From WANQ01 sp964448055 (lineage in GTDB: Archaea > Thermoproteota > Thermoprotei_A > Sulfolobales > WANQ01), in contig CAYUVB010000043.1 in NCBI GenBank assembly GCA_964448055.1, positions 1-13,456 of the forward strand: a stretch of DNA of 13,456 nt. The letters run 5' to 3'. Position 1 is the first letter of the stretch. The number at the start of each line of letters is the position of its first letter. Of the stretch, positions 1-9,028 are shown piece by piece. Both the position numbers and the translations under genes were made by a program. The notes under the pieces were generated by a model. The model was not told the DNA's origin. It did no database searches and was given only the letters and a program-made list of their open reading frames with translations.

Positions 1-26
1 CTTACACACACTATAGGTAAGGATCC

Positions 27-269
27 ATGGTACGTAAGTTTAATGTGTTGGAACACGAATTAGTTCCTCTGCATGAAGTATTAGAGGTTCGGGAAGCACT
101 TAATGTATTGAGACAGTTAAGGGTGAAGCCAGAGAAGCTTCCCTGGATCCGTGAAAACGATCCAGCAGCGAGAAGTATAGGTGCAAAACCTGGAGACATA
201 GTTAGAATAATACGTAAAAGTCATACGGCACGTAAGGCAATATCTTATAGATATGTCGTGACAGGGTGA
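27..269 (+). CDS. rpoH: DNA-directed RNA polymerase subunit H (RpoH/Rpb5-like)
   Basis: This 80-residue protein matches the archaeal H subunit, the counterpart of the C-terminal half of eukaryotic Rpb5, which sits at the downstream-DNA jaw of RNA polymerase. The recognisable family core is seen directly: LVPLHEVL near residues 13-20, then KPEKLPWIRENDPAARSIGAKPGDIVRIIRKS over roughly residues 34-66, and a C-terminal YRYVVTG. The length is normal for the family. The ATG at 27 is chosen because an in-frame TAA lies at 18-20. An AGGTAAGG stretch at 15-22 can act as ribosome binding site. Its stop codon overlaps the GGGTGAG ribosome binding site of rpoB, so the two genes are translationally packed. 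Any promoter lies left of the window. Identification is very secure. Confidence 0.97.
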   Translation: MVRKFNVLEHELVPLHEVLEVREALNVLRQLRVKPEKLPWIRENDPAARSIGAKPGDIVRIIRKSHTARKAISYRYVVTG

Positions 270-277
270 GAATAATA

Positions 278-3200
278 ATGGCTCACAATAACTCATCTAT
301 GTCCTCAACTATAACCCCTCAAGATCGCTGGACAGTAATGGAAGCTTTCTTCAAGGAAAAGGGTCTAGTTCGTCAACATCTGGATTCATACAATGAGTTT
401 GTTACAAAGAAAATACAAGAAATAGTTGATGAAATAGGTATGATAGAGACAAGCATTCCAGGATTCAAGGTAAAACTAGGTAAGATACGTATAGGAGACC
501 CAATGGTAAAAGAAGCTGATGGAAGCGAAACTCCTGTAACCCCATTAGAATGTAGATTAAGGAACTTGACTTACGCAGCACCAATATACTTAACGCTTAT
601 ACCAGTCGAGAATGGTATAGAAAGAGAACCTATAGAAGTAGTTATAGGAGAAATGCCAATAATGCTAAGATCAATAAAGGATCCCTTATCACGTTTATCC
701 GAAGAGGAATTAGTTAGATTAGGCGAAGATCCTAAGGATCCAGGAGGATATTTCATAGTAAATGGTTCAGAAAGGGTAATTGTAGCCCAAGAAGATTTAG
801 CAGTAAATAGGGTTCTAGTGGATAAAGGTAAAACTAGCAGTGTTACACATCAGGCAAAAGTGGTTTCAGCAGGAGCAGGTTATAGGGTCTCAATAATACT
901 TGAAAGACATAAAGATGGTACATTACATGTAGTATTTCCAGCAGTGCCAGGAAAAATACCTTTTGTAATAATGATGCGTGCTCTAGGCTTAGAAACCGAT
1001 AAGGAAATAATTTTTGCTACATCCTTTGATATTGACATACAAAATGCATTATTGCCTTCAATAGAACAAGCTAGGGGAATAAACACTGTAGAAGACGCTC
1101 TAGACTTTATTGGTAGTAGAGTAGCTGTAGGACAAACTAGGGAAAACAGAATAAAGAGAGCAGAACAAATAATAGACAAATATTTCCTACCGCATTTAGG
1201 AACATCTCCAGAGGATAGAAGAAAGAAGGCGTATTATCTAGGACAAATGGCAGCAAAGCTTATAGAATTAGTTTTAGGTAGAAGAAAACCCGATGATAAA
1301 GATCATTATGCTAATAAACGCTTAAAGCTTGCAGGTGATCTATTAGCTTCTCTCTTTAGAGTAGCTTTTAGAACGTTTATAAAGGATTTAAGATATCAGA
1401 TTGAGCGTGCACGTGCAAAGAATAGAAGAATAAATATAGCTACACTTGTAAGATCAGATGTAATAACAGAAAGATTGCGGCATGCTCTTGCAACAGGAAA
1501 TTGGGTCGGAGGTAGAACGGGTGTAAGTCAGCTACTAGACAGAACTAATTGGCTCTCAATGTTAAGTCACTTAAGAAGAGTAGTGTCACCATTAAGTAGA
1601 ACACAACCACACTTTGAGGCAAGAGAGCTTCATCCAACACAATGGGGTAGGATGTGCCCGTTCGAAACACCTGAAGGACCAAATTGTGGTTTAGTAAAGA
1701 ATCTAGCACTAATGGCATACGTTTCTGTGGGTATTGATGAGAAAGAAGTTGAAAAGGTACTGTATTCTTTAGGTGTTATATCGCTTGACAAAATCCTTGA
1801 AAATATAGATGCTATACAATTCGGTGAAGCTCCTGGAGAACTTCTTAAGGCAGTCCAAGGCTCCAAAGTATATCTTAATGGCAGATTAATAGGTTATCAT
1901 CCTGATGGCGAAGAATTAGCGAATACTATAAGAAAATTAAGAAGACAAGGAAAAATACATCAAGAAGTAAACGTAGCTCATTATAAAGATAAATACATAG
2001 ATGAGGTATACGTCAATTGTGATGAAGGTAGAATTAGAAGACCTTTATTTGTCGTGGAGAACGGCGAATTAAAGATAACAAGAGAAATAATAGAAAAATT
2101 GAAGAAGGGAGAATTAGGTTTCGAAGATTTAGTAAGAATAGGTGTAATAGAATATCTCGATGCAGAAGAAGAAGAAAACGCCTATATAGCACTAAATCCT
2201 GAAGACTTGTCAAAAGAACATACGCATATGGAGATATGGACTCCGGCAATCCTTGGTATTACAGCATCAACCATACCCTATGCTGAGCATAATCAATCTC
2301 CTAGAAATACATACCAGGCTGCTATGGCTAAACAAGCTTTAGGTTTGTATGCAGCAAATTACCAGTTAAGAACAGATTCACGTGGACATTTACTCCACTA
2401 TCCACAAAAACCGTTAGTTCAAACAAAGCCTTTAGAGATAATAGGTTATAATAGCAGACCAGCAGGACAGAATATGGTCGTAGCGGTATTATCATTTACA
2501 GGTTATAATATTGAAGACGCCTTAATAATGAACAAATCAGCTGTAGATAGGGGCTTAGCTAGATCAACATTCTTTAGGCTGTATTCAGCAGAAGAGAGAA
2601 AGTATGCAGGAGGCCAAGAAGATAGAATTGAAATACCAAGTCCCGGTGTCAGAGGCTACAAGGGGTTAAGTCTTTATAGTAAATTGAATGAAGATGGTTT
2701 AATAGATCCCGAAGTAGAAGTTAGTGGTGGTGAAGTACTAATAGGAAAAACTAGTCCACCAAGATTTACCGCAGAATACAAGGAATTCGGTTTAGCAGCA
2801 TCTACAAGGAGAGATACATCAGTATCAGTGCGTCATGGTGAAAAAGGAGTAGTAGACATGGTACTAATTACAGACACTGTTGAAGGAAATAAGCTAGTTA
2901 AAGTCAGAGTTCGTGATTTAAGAATACCTGAAATAGGAGACAAATTTGCGTCAAGACATGGGCAAAAAGGTGTAATAGGTTTACTTGTTCCACAAGAAGA
3001 TCTACCATTTACTGAAGAGGGGATTGTACCAGATCTAATAATCAATCCACACGCGTTGCCATCAAGAATGACGTTAGGGCAGTTAATGGAGTCTATAGCA
3101 GGTAAATATGCAGCCCTTTCAGGAGAAATGGTTGATGCTACACCATTCTTCAAGGAACCTCTTGAAGATATAAAGGTAAGGCTATTAAAGTATGGTTATC

Positions 3201-3682
3201 CAGCTGATGGAACCGAACCTATGTATGATGGACGTACTGGAGAACTACTAAAGTCACCAGTATTCATAGGTATAGTATACTATCAACGACTACATCATAT
3301 GGTAGCAGATAAAATACATGCACGTGCACGTGGCCCCGTTCAAATATTAACAAGACAGCCAACTGAGGGTAGGGCACGTGAAGGAGGACTAAGATTCGGT
3401 GAAATGGAAAGAGACTGTTTAGTAGCGCATGGTGCCTCACTAGTTCTAAAAGATAGGTTATTAGATCAATCAGATAAAACTGTAGTGTATGTGTGCGAAT
3501 TATGTGGATTTATAGGTTGGTATGATAGAAATAAGGGCAAATACATATGTCCTATACATAAAGATAAAGGTAAATTGTATCCGGTAACAGTATCTTATGC
3601 CTTCAAATTATTATTGCAAGAACTTATGAGTATGTGTATAGCTCCAAGACTAATTCTCGGAAGGAAGTGGGAGAGGCAATAG
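278..3682 (+). CDS. rpoB: DNA-directed RNA polymerase subunit B (second-largest subunit, unsplit)
   Basis: This is the beta/Rpb2-like subunit that forms half of the polymerase active-site cleft. With the start at 278 it has 1134 residues, the full length of an undivided archaeal B subunit; in many methanogens and halophiles the gene is split in two. Landmarks in order are GNWVGGRTGVSQLLDRTNWL in the fork region, HPTQWGRMCPFETPEGPNCG from residue 452, the GDKFASRHGQKG active-site segment from residue 887, and a C-terminal zinc ribbon with C1073, C1076, C1091 and H1094. The open frame reaches back to a GTG at 266, but that GTG lies inside GGGTGAG (264-270), an excellent ribosome binding site 7 bases before the ATG at 278, so 278 is preferred. 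It starts 8 bases after rpoH ends. No disruption is seen. Confidence 0.98.
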   Translation: MAHNNSSMSSTITPQDRWTVMEAFFKEKGLVRQHLDSYNEFVTKKIQEIVDEIGMIETSIPGFKVKLGKIRIGDPMVKEADGSETPVTPLECRLRNLTYAAPIYLTLIPVENGIEREPIEVVIGEMPIMLRSIKDPLSRLSEEELVRLGEDPKDPGGYFIVNGSERVIVAQEDLAVNRVLVDKGKTSSVTHQAKVVSAGAGYRVSIILERHKDGTLHVVFPAVPGKIPFVIMMRALGLETDKEIIFATSFDIDIQNALLPSIEQARGINTVEDALDFIGSRVAVGQTRENRIKRAEQIIDKYFLPHLGTSPEDRRKKAYYLGQMAAKLIELVLGRRKPDDKDHYANKRLKLAGDLLASLFRVAFRTFIKDLRYQIERARAKNRRINIATLVRSDVITERLRHALATGNWVGGRTGVSQLLDRTNWLSMLSHLRRVVSPLSRTQPHFEARELHPTQWGRMCPFETPEGPNCGLVKNLALMAYVSVGIDEKEVEKVLYSLGVISLDKILENIDAIQFGEAPGELLKAVQGSKVYLNGRLIGYHPDGEELANTIRKLRRQGKIHQEVNVAHYKDKYIDEVYVNCDEGRIRRPLFVVENGELKITREIIEKLKKGELGFEDLVRIGVIEYLDAEEEENAYIALNPEDLSKEHTHMEIWTPAILGITASTIPYAEHNQSPRNTYQAAMAKQALGLYAANYQLRTDSRGHLLHYPQKPLVQTKPLEIIGYNSRPAGQNMVVAVLSFTGYNIEDALIMNKSAVDRGLARSTFFRLYSAEERKYAGGQEDRIEIPSPGVRGYKGLSLYSKLNEDGLIDPEVEVSGGEVLIGKTSPPRFTAEYKEFGLAASTRRDTSVSVRHGEKGVVDMVLITDTVEGNKLVKVRVRDLRIPEIGDKFASRHGQKGVIGLLVPQEDLPFTEEGIVPDLIINPHALPSRMTLGQLMESIAGKYAALSGEMVDATPFFKEPLEDIKVRLLKYGYPADGTEPMYDGRTGELLKSPVFIGIVYYQRLHHMVADKIHARARGPVQILTRQPTEGRAREGGLRFGEMERDCLVAHGASLVLKDRLLDQSDKTVVYVCELCGFIGWYDRNKGKYICPIHKDKGKLYPVTVSYAFKLLLQELMSMCIAPRLILGRKWERQ

Positions 3683-3692
3683 GTGATTTGAA

Positions 3693-6338
3693 TTGAGTGA
3701 GGAAAGAATAATTAAAGCGATAAGGTTTGGAATACTTTCCCCAGAAGAGATAAGGCAAATGGCTGTTACAACAGTCATCACTGCTGAAGCCTACGACGAA
3801 GACGGTTTACCAATAGAAGGAGGAGTAATGGATCCAAGACTAGGAGTAATAGAACCAGGTCAGAGATGTCCTACGTGTGGAAATACGTTAGCTCAATGTC
3901 CTGGTCATTTCGGTAAAATAGAGTTAGCTAGACCTGTAATTCATGTAGGGTTTGTTAAACACATATATGATTTGTTAAGAGCTACGTGTAGACATTGTGG
4001 TAGAATTCTCATATCGCAAAAGGATGTTGAACGCTATCTAAGTCTGCTTCAACGACTTGAGAAGAAATGGCCTATATTGGCACGTCAATTAGTAGAACAT
4101 GTTAAGAAGAAGGCAATTAAGACTATGGAATGTCCACATTGTGGTACAAAACAGTATAAAATAAGATTAGAAAAGCCCACAACGTTCTTTGAAGAAAGAA
4201 AAGAGGGTATAGTGAAGTTAACGCCTCTTGATATACGATCGAGGCTCGAAAGAATACCTGACGATGATGTAAGACTGCTCGGACTTGATCCTAAATATGC
4301 TAGGCCGGAATGGATGGTTCTAACGGTTCTCCCAGTTCCACCAATATCTATTAGACCATCAATAATGCTAGAAAGTGGTGTAAGAGCTGAGGATGATTTA
4401 ACGCATAAATTAGTGGATATAGTAAGAATAAATGAAAGACTTAAAGAAAACCTTGAAATGGGTGCTCCTCAATTAGTTATCGAGGATATATGGGAGCTTT
4501 TGCAATATCACGTTACAACGTATTTTGATAATGAGGCGCCAGGTATTCCTCCAGCGAAACATAGATCCGGTAGACCTCTAAGAACACTTGCACAGAGATT
4601 GAAAGGTAAGGAAGGTAGATTTAGAGGCCACTTATCTGGTAAAAGAGTAGACTTTTCGGCACGAACTGTGATAAGCCCTGATCCAAACATAAGTATAAAT
4701 GAGGTTGGTGTACCCGAGCAAATAGCAAAAATACTAACAGTACCTGAGAGAGTTACCGAATGGAATGTTGATGAGCTTAGGAAGTATGTAATTAATGGTC
4801 CAGATAAATGGCCAGGAGCAAATTATGTTATCAGACCTGATGGCAGAAGAATAGACTTGAGATTTGTGAAGGACCGTAAAGCATTGGCTGAAACACTAGC
4901 TTCAGGATACATAGTTGAACGTCACTTAAAAGATGGAGATATAGTTCTATTTAATAGACAGCCATCCTTGCATAGAATGTCTATAATGGGACATATAGTA
5001 AAGGTATTACCTGGCAAAACATTTAGATTAAATCTACTCGTGTGTCCTCCATATAATGCTGATTTTGATGGAGACGAAATGAATCTCCATGTACCACAAA
5101 GCGAGGAAGCTAGGGCTGAGGCAAAGCTATTAATGCTTGTACAAAAGCACATACTATCTCCTAGGTATGGTGGTCCAATAATAGGAGGTTTGCAGGATTA
5201 CATAAGTGGTGCTTATCTACTTACATCGAAATTTATGTTGTTAACGAGAGAAGAAGTAGTTGAACTTCTCTCTGTAGCAGGATACAATGGGCCTTTACCT
5301 GAACCAGCAATATTTGCACCTAAGGAATATTGGACTGGTAAACAATTAGTTAGCTTATTCCTACCTAAAGACTTCAACTTTAAAGGTAGAGCTAATATAA
5401 GTGTTGGAGAGATAAGATGTGATAGCGAGGACTGCTTCCACGACTCCTATGTAGTTATAAAGAAGGGTATATTACTAGAAGGTGTACTTGATAAGAAGTC
5501 TATAGGATCACAACAACCCAATAACATGTTACATAGATTAGTTAAAGAGTATGGCGAGGATTTTGCACGCGAATTCCTAGATAACGTCTTCAAGATGTTT
5601 CTAAGATATGCAGAGAAATATGGTTTCACCATGAGTTACGACGATGTTGTTATACCTGAAGAAGCCGAAAAGAAAATATCTGAAATATTAAGAGAAGCTG
5701 AAAGGAAGGTTCAAGAATTAATAAAACAATATGAAGAAGGTAAATTAGAACCCTATCCAGGTAAGACTCCCGAAGAAACATTAGAAATGAAGATAATGGA
5801 GGTACTATCTGAGGCACGTGATAGATCAGGAGAAATAGCATCAATGTACTTAAGTCCATTAAATAATGCCTTCATAATGGCTTTAACTGGTGCACGCGGA
5901 AACATACTTAATTTAACACAAATGTCGGCTGTATTAGGCCAGCAATCCATACGTGGTGAGAGAATTAAAAGAGGATACCATAATAGAACATTGCCTCACT
6001 TTAAACCAGGAGATAGGGGTCCTGCTGCCAGAGGTTTTGTATATAGTAGCTTCCGTAGAGGTCTAAAACCAACAGAAATGTTCTTCCATGCAGCTGGTGG
6101 AAGAGAGGGCTTAGTCGATACAGCTGTTAGGACATCACAAAGCGGTTACATGCAAAGAAGACTTATTAACGCATTACAAGATCTTAGAGTAGAATATGAT
6201 GGAACAGTAAGAACAACTTATGGAGGTATGGTTCAGTTCATTTATGGTGAAGATGGAATAGATCCCATGAAAAGCGATCATGGTAAAGCTGTGGATGTAG
6301 ATCGTATAATAGAAAGAGTAGTGGGGTGGAGACTATGA
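3693..6338 (+). CDS. rpoA1: DNA-directed RNA polymerase subunit A' (N-terminal part of largest subunit)
   Basis: This is the beta'/Rpb1-like A' subunit of 881 residues, carrying the catalytic magnesium site. Visible features are an N-terminal zinc site C59-x2-C62-x6-C69-x2-H72, two further CxxC pairs (C99/C102 and C147/C150), the invariant NADFDGDEMN with catalytic aspartates D457, D459 and D461, and the bridge-helix segment FFHAAGGREGLVDTAVRTSQ from residue 797. As in archaea generally, the remainder of the largest subunit is encoded by the next gene. Translation begins at a TTG: no ATG or GTG is available in frame nearby, and GGTGAT at 3682-3687 lies 5 bases upstream. The gene begins 10 bases after the rpoB stop and its last 4 bases overlap rpoA2 (ATGA), implying co-transcription and coupled translation. 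Confidence 0.98.
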   Translation: MSEERIIKAIRFGILSPEEIRQMAVTTVITAEAYDEDGLPIEGGVMDPRLGVIEPGQRCPTCGNTLAQCPGHFGKIELARPVIHVGFVKHIYDLLRATCRHCGRILISQKDVERYLSLLQRLEKKWPILARQLVEHVKKKAIKTMECPHCGTKQYKIRLEKPTTFFEERKEGIVKLTPLDIRSRLERIPDDDVRLLGLDPKYARPEWMVLTVLPVPPISIRPSIMLESGVRAEDDLTHKLVDIVRINERLKENLEMGAPQLVIEDIWELLQYHVTTYFDNEAPGIPPAKHRSGRPLRTLAQRLKGKEGRFRGHLSGKRVDFSARTVISPDPNISINEVGVPEQIAKILTVPERVTEWNVDELRKYVINGPDKWPGANYVIRPDGRRIDLRFVKDRKALAETLASGYIVERHLKDGDIVLFNRQPSLHRMSIMGHIVKVLPGKTFRLNLLVCPPYNADFDGDEMNLHVPQSEEARAEAKLLMLVQKHILSPRYGGPIIGGLQDYISGAYLLTSKFMLLTREEVVELLSVAGYNGPLPEPAIFAPKEYWTGKQLVSLFLPKDFNFKGRANISVGEIRCDSEDCFHDSYVVIKKGILLEGVLDKKSIGSQQPNNMLHRLVKEYGEDFAREFLDNVFKMFLRYAEKYGFTMSYDDVVIPEEAEKKISEILREAERKVQELIKQYEEGKLEPYPGKTPEETLEMKIMEVLSEARDRSGEIASMYLSPLNNAFIMALTGARGNILNLTQMSAVLGQQSIRGERIKRGYHNRTLPHFKPGDRGPAARGFVYSSFRRGLKPTEMFFHAAGGREGLVDTAVRTSQSGYMQRRLINALQDLRVEYDGTVRTTYGGMVQFIYGEDGIDPMKSDHGKAVDVDRIIERVVGWRL

Positions 6339-7543
6339 GTAAGAATGATATAATGGAGTACGTAGAGAAAAAACTCCATGAACTACAAGGTGTTCTCCCA
6401 GAAAGTATAATTGAGGAACTATATGGGAAGCTTAAGGAAATACCTGGTTTAACTATAGAGGAAGTAGATAAAATAATAGATTTAGCAATAAGAGAATACC
6501 GTAATGCACTTGTTGAGCCTGGTGAAGCTGTAGGTACAGTAGCGGCACAATCAATAGGTGAACCGAGCACGCAGATGACTCTAAGGACTTTCCATTATGC
6601 AGGCGTAAGGGAATTCAATGTAACTTTAGGTCTTCCAAGACTTATTGAAATAGTCGATGCTAGGAAAACACCCTCTACACCTATGATGACAGTATATCTA
6701 GATGAAGAACACAGATATGATGAAAATAAAGCGAAAGAAGTTGCAAGACGTATTGAAGTAACTAAAGTTGAAAATGTTGCAAGTAATATTGAGACGGATT
6801 TATTTGAAAACATAATACGTATTGGTCTAGACCCCGTTATGCTAAAAGATAAAGGCCTTACGCCAGAGCAAGTATTAAAAGTAATTGAGAAGATGAAGTT
6901 AGGGGCTGAAGAAATAACGTTGCAATACGAAAACGAAAGGCCAGTGATAATAATAAAATTTGCTGGAGAACCAGAAGCGGCAAAACTAAGTAAAGCTAGA
7001 GAAAAGATCATGAGCGCGAAAATTAAAGGAGTAAAGGGGATTAAAAGAGTTATAGTTCAGCGTAGATCAATTAATGGTAAAGAGGAGTATGTATTAATAA
7101 CGGATGGTTCTAATCTGGCAGGGGTGCTTGGCGTAAAAGGTGTAGATCCCACGCGTACAACTACAAACAGCATTTCTGAAATAGAATCAGTGCTAGGTAT
7201 AGAAGCTGCCAGGGAAGCTATAATAAGAGAAATCAAAAACGTTCTAGACGAACAAGGTTTAGACGTAGATATACGTCATATAATGCTTGTTGCTGACATA
7301 ATGACGTGGACGGGTAAGGTAAGGCAAGTTGGAAGACATGGTGTCACCGGTGAAAAAGAAAGTGTACTTGCTAGAGCAGCATTCGAGGTTACAGTTAGAC
7401 ATTTATATGATGCGGCAGCCCGCGGCGAAGTAGATGAGCTTAAGGGTGTAACCGAAAACGTTATAGTGGGACAAATAGTACCCGTAGGTACAGGTATGGT
7501 AACACTTCAGATGAAACCAACGGTACCGAAGAAATCTAAATAA
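6335..7543 (+). CDS. rpoA2: DNA-directed RNA polymerase subunit A'' (C-terminal part of largest subunit)
   Basis: This gene supplies the C-terminal third of the largest polymerase subunit, including the trigger loop and the cleft/jaw region. The conserved run GEAVGTVAAQSIGEPSTQMT begins at residue 63 and continues to TFHYAGV, which is the trigger-loop segment; a second conserved block near the C-terminus reads DIMTWTGKVRQVGRHGVTG. Length is 402 residues, usual for crenarchaeal A''. A GTG at 6326 would add three residues, but GGGGTGGA at 6323-6330 is then the ribosome binding site for the ATG at 6335, so the latter is chosen. The ATGA overlap with rpoA1 suggests that the two halves are made in step. 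The downstream spacer to rpl30e is short and contains no hairpin. Confidence 0.98.
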   Translation: MSKNDIMEYVEKKLHELQGVLPESIIEELYGKLKEIPGLTIEEVDKIIDLAIREYRNALVEPGEAVGTVAAQSIGEPSTQMTLRTFHYAGVREFNVTLGLPRLIEIVDARKTPSTPMMTVYLDEEHRYDENKAKEVARRIEVTKVENVASNIETDLFENIIRIGLDPVMLKDKGLTPEQVLKVIEKMKLGAEEITLQYENERPVIIIKFAGEPEAAKLSKAREKIMSAKIKGVKGIKRVIVQRRSINGKEEYVLITDGSNLAGVLGVKGVDPTRTTTNSISEIESVLGIEAAREAIIREIKNVLDEQGLDVDIRHIMLVADIMTWTGKVRQVGRHGVTGEKESVLARAAFEVTVRHLYDAAARGEVDELKGVTENVIVGQIVPVGTGMVTLQMKPTVPKKSK

Positions 7544-7573
7544 ATTAACTAGGATAGATAATAGGTGATATTG

Positions 7574-7918
7574 ATGAGTTCAAAGGATTTAAAAAGCATT
7601 AGAGGTTTAATAGAAAACGAATTAAGAATTGCAATAAGAACAGGCAAGGTCGTTTTAGGTTCTAAGCAAACCATTAAATTAGTTAAGATAGGAAAAGCTA
7701 AACTAGTAGTAATAGCATCAAATACTCCTCCTCAGATAAAGAAGGACATAAAGTACTATGCTAATTTATCGAGAACACCCGTATATGAATATGAAGGAAC
7801 GAATATGGAGCTTGGAGCTATTTGCGGAAAGCCGTTCAGTGTAGCAGCTTTAGCAATAGTAGATCCAGGTGAATCAAATATTCTATCACTAGTAGAAGAA
7901 CAACAAAGAGAGGGTTAA
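7574..7918 (+). CDS. rpl30e: Ribosomal protein L30e (eL30)
   Basis: This is a 114-residue member of the L7Ae/L30e/S12e RNA-binding family, identified by its position between rpoA2 and nusA and by its sequence: ELRIAIRTGKVVLGSKQTIK at the N-terminus, the KLVVIASNTPP strand and turn, YYANLSRTPVYEYEGTNMELGAICGKP and a final AALAIVDPGES. It should bind a kink-turn in ribosomal RNA of the large subunit. The frame is open from a GTG at 7565, but this GTG is part of GGTGAT (7564-7569), an ideal ribosome binding site 4 bases before the ATG at 7574; hence the shorter start. It follows rpoA2 by 30 bases and precedes nusA by 4, so it belongs to the polymerase operon. Confidence 0.95.
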   Translation: MSSKDLKSIRGLIENELRIAIRTGKVVLGSKQTIKLVKIGKAKLVVIASNTPPQIKKDIKYYANLSRTPVYEYEGTNMELGAICGKPFSVAALAIVDPGESNILSLVEEQQREG

Positions 7919-7922
7919 CATC

Positions 7923-8360
7923 ATGCCAGAGAAAATAAAATTAACCGAGAGAGAAATGAAGTACATAGCTCTATTCCAAGACGTTACTGGAGCATCAGTT
8001 AGAGACTGTATTATAGATGATGAAAATAACCGAATAATATTTTTAGTCAAGCCTGGAGAGGTAGGCTTAGCTATAGGTAAAGGAGGTGTGAATATAAAGA
8101 GACTTAGGAGTCTTCTTGACAAAGATATAGAGGTTGTCGAATATGCTGAGAAATTAGAAGAATTAGCAGCAAATGCTCTAATGCCAGCAAGAGTTAAAGG
8201 CGTAAAATTAGTACGCACAAGCAATGGGAGAAGAATAGTATATGTAACAGTAGACCCCAAGGATAAAGGGATAGCTATAGGTAAAGGCGGAAGAAACGTC
8301 TCTAAGGCTAAATTAATATTAAAAAGATATTTTGATGTTGATTCAGTTATAATAGTTTAA
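7923..8360 (+). CDS. nusA: NusA-like KH-domain transcription factor
   Basis: This 145-residue archaeal NusA homologue consists essentially of two tandem KH RNA-binding domains and lacks the polymerase-binding N-terminal domain and the S1 domain of bacterial NusA. The two KH signature loops are seen directly: IGKGG at residues 51-55 and IGKGG at residues 119-123, each in the context (L/I)AIGKGG-x-N(I/V). It is presumed to bind nascent RNA and act in transcription elongation or termination, or in coupling to ribosome synthesis; the exact archaeal role is less settled than the bacterial one. The ATG lies 4 bases after rpl30e, with a GAGAGGGT ribosome binding site at 7908-7915. It is the last gene of the tightly packed polymerase block, since a promoter-like element follows. 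Confidence 0.95.
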   Translation: MPEKIKLTEREMKYIALFQDVTGASVRDCIIDDENNRIIFLVKPGEVGLAIGKGGVNIKRLRSLLDKDIEVVEYAEKLEELAANALMPARVKGVKLVRTSNGRRIVYVTVDPKDKGIAIGKGGRNVSKAKLILKRYFDVDSVIIV

Positions 8361-8375
8361 CCATTAGCACTAACA

Positions 8376-8387
8376 CTTATAAGCTAC
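8376..8387 (+). promoter_or_regulatory. TATA-like promoter element for rps12
   Basis: The sequence CTTATAAGCTAC contains a centred TTATAA, which fits an archaeal box A. Its midpoint lies about 39 bases before the rps12 ATG, so the predicted start of transcription (about 25 bases downstream) would leave a leader of roughly 15 bases. Nearly the same 12-mer (CTTTTAAGCTAC) lies upstream of the EF-1alpha gene. The 58-base gap after nusA, against 4-30 bases within the polymerase operon, also argues for an internal promoter. The call is inferred from sequence only. Confidence 0.5.
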
Positions 8388-8418
8388 GTTCAAAAGGCTT
8401 CATAAACGGGTACTGGAG

Positions 8419-8862
8419 ATGGCAGGTAAAAAAGCACCAAACGGTCTGTTTGCAGCGAGGAAGTTAAGGAAGAAGAGATTAAAGTTCAGATGGAGTCAAC
8501 GTGAGTTCAAAATACGTATGCTGCAATTAAAGAAAAAATATGACCCATTGGAAGGAGCGCCTATGGCTAGGGGAATAGTGTTAGAGAAAGTAGGTGTAGA
8601 AGCACGTCAACCTAACTCAGCTGTAAGAAAATGTGTAAGGGTTCAATTAGTTAAAAATGGTAAAGTCGTAACAGCTTTCGTGCCAGGTGATGGAGGTCTA
8701 AACTTCATAGATGAACACGATGAGGTAATAATAGAAGGTATTGGGGGCCCAAGAGGAAGGTCTATGGGCGATATTCCTGGTGTAAGATATAAGGTTATAA
8801 TGGTCAATGGAGTCTCACTAAAAGCGTTGATTGAGGGTAAGAAGCAGAAACCAGTAAGGTAG
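8419..8862 (+). CDS. rps12: Ribosomal protein S12 (uS12)
   Basis: This is the full-length 147-residue archaeal S12, a component of the decoding centre of the small ribosomal subunit. The diagnostic motifs are seen: QPNSAVRKCVRVQL around residues 64-77, the loop near the A site equivalent to the bacterial streptomycin-resistance region, then VPGDGGLNFIDEHDEV and GGPRGRSMGDIPGVRYKV, which includes the conserved aspartate of DIPGVRY. An N-terminal basic extension (LRKKRLKFRW) is typical of archaeal and eukaryotic forms. The ATG at 8419 is preceded directly by TGGAG, so any Shine-Dalgarno pairing is unusually close; a short-leader mRNA from the promoter-like box at 8376 would fit. The stop is followed by two AT-rich inverted repeats. 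Confidence 0.97.
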   Translation: MAGKKAPNGLFAARKLRKKRLKFRWSQREFKIRMLQLKKKYDPLEGAPMARGIVLEKVGVEARQPNSAVRKCVRVQLVKNGKVVTAFVPGDGGLNFIDEHDEVIIEGIGGPRGRSMGDIPGVRYKVIMVNGVSLKALIEGKKQKPVR

Positions 8863-8863
8863 C

Positions 8864-8897
8864 TTATAATTGCATTATAATATAACACTGTTGTTAT
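8864..8897 (+). repeat. Two consecutive AT-rich inverted repeats after rps12
   Basis: Directly after the rps12 stop lie TTATAAT-TGC-ATTATAA (8864-8880, perfect 7-base arms) and ATAACA-CTGT-TGTTAT (8882-8897, perfect 6-base arms). They could form weak hairpins in the mRNA 3' end or be protein-binding dyads. No T-run follows, so the usual archaeal intrinsic terminator is not evident. At high growth temperature such AT-only stems would be marginal. Confidence 0.4.
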
Positions 8898-9028
8898 CTC
8901 AACCCATTTACGCTATGGTCTAGTTAAAGTTTATCTTAGTTATATTTTGAGAAACATAATCAAGTTATTAGACTACTATCAAAGTACTATATTATTATTT
9001 GTAATTGGATGTATCTTAGAAAGATATG
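8898..9028. other. AT-rich non-coding spacer between rps12 and rps7
   Basis: The spacer between rps12 and rps7 spans 234 bases in total (8863-9096), long for this cluster. I see no open reading frame with family resemblance and no tRNA-like fold. This part holds a direct repeat TACTAT at 8974-8979 and 8985-8990 (11-base period) and the dyad TATCTT-AGA-AAGATA at 9012-9026, which abuts the rps7 TATA-like element. Confidence 0.5.

Noticed and set aside
6595..7011. 138-codon minus-strand frame inside rpoA2, and similar frames within rpoB and rpoA1
   Set aside because: They are antisense shadows of intact, conserved genes with serine/isoleucine-rich nonsense composition and no ribosome binding site.
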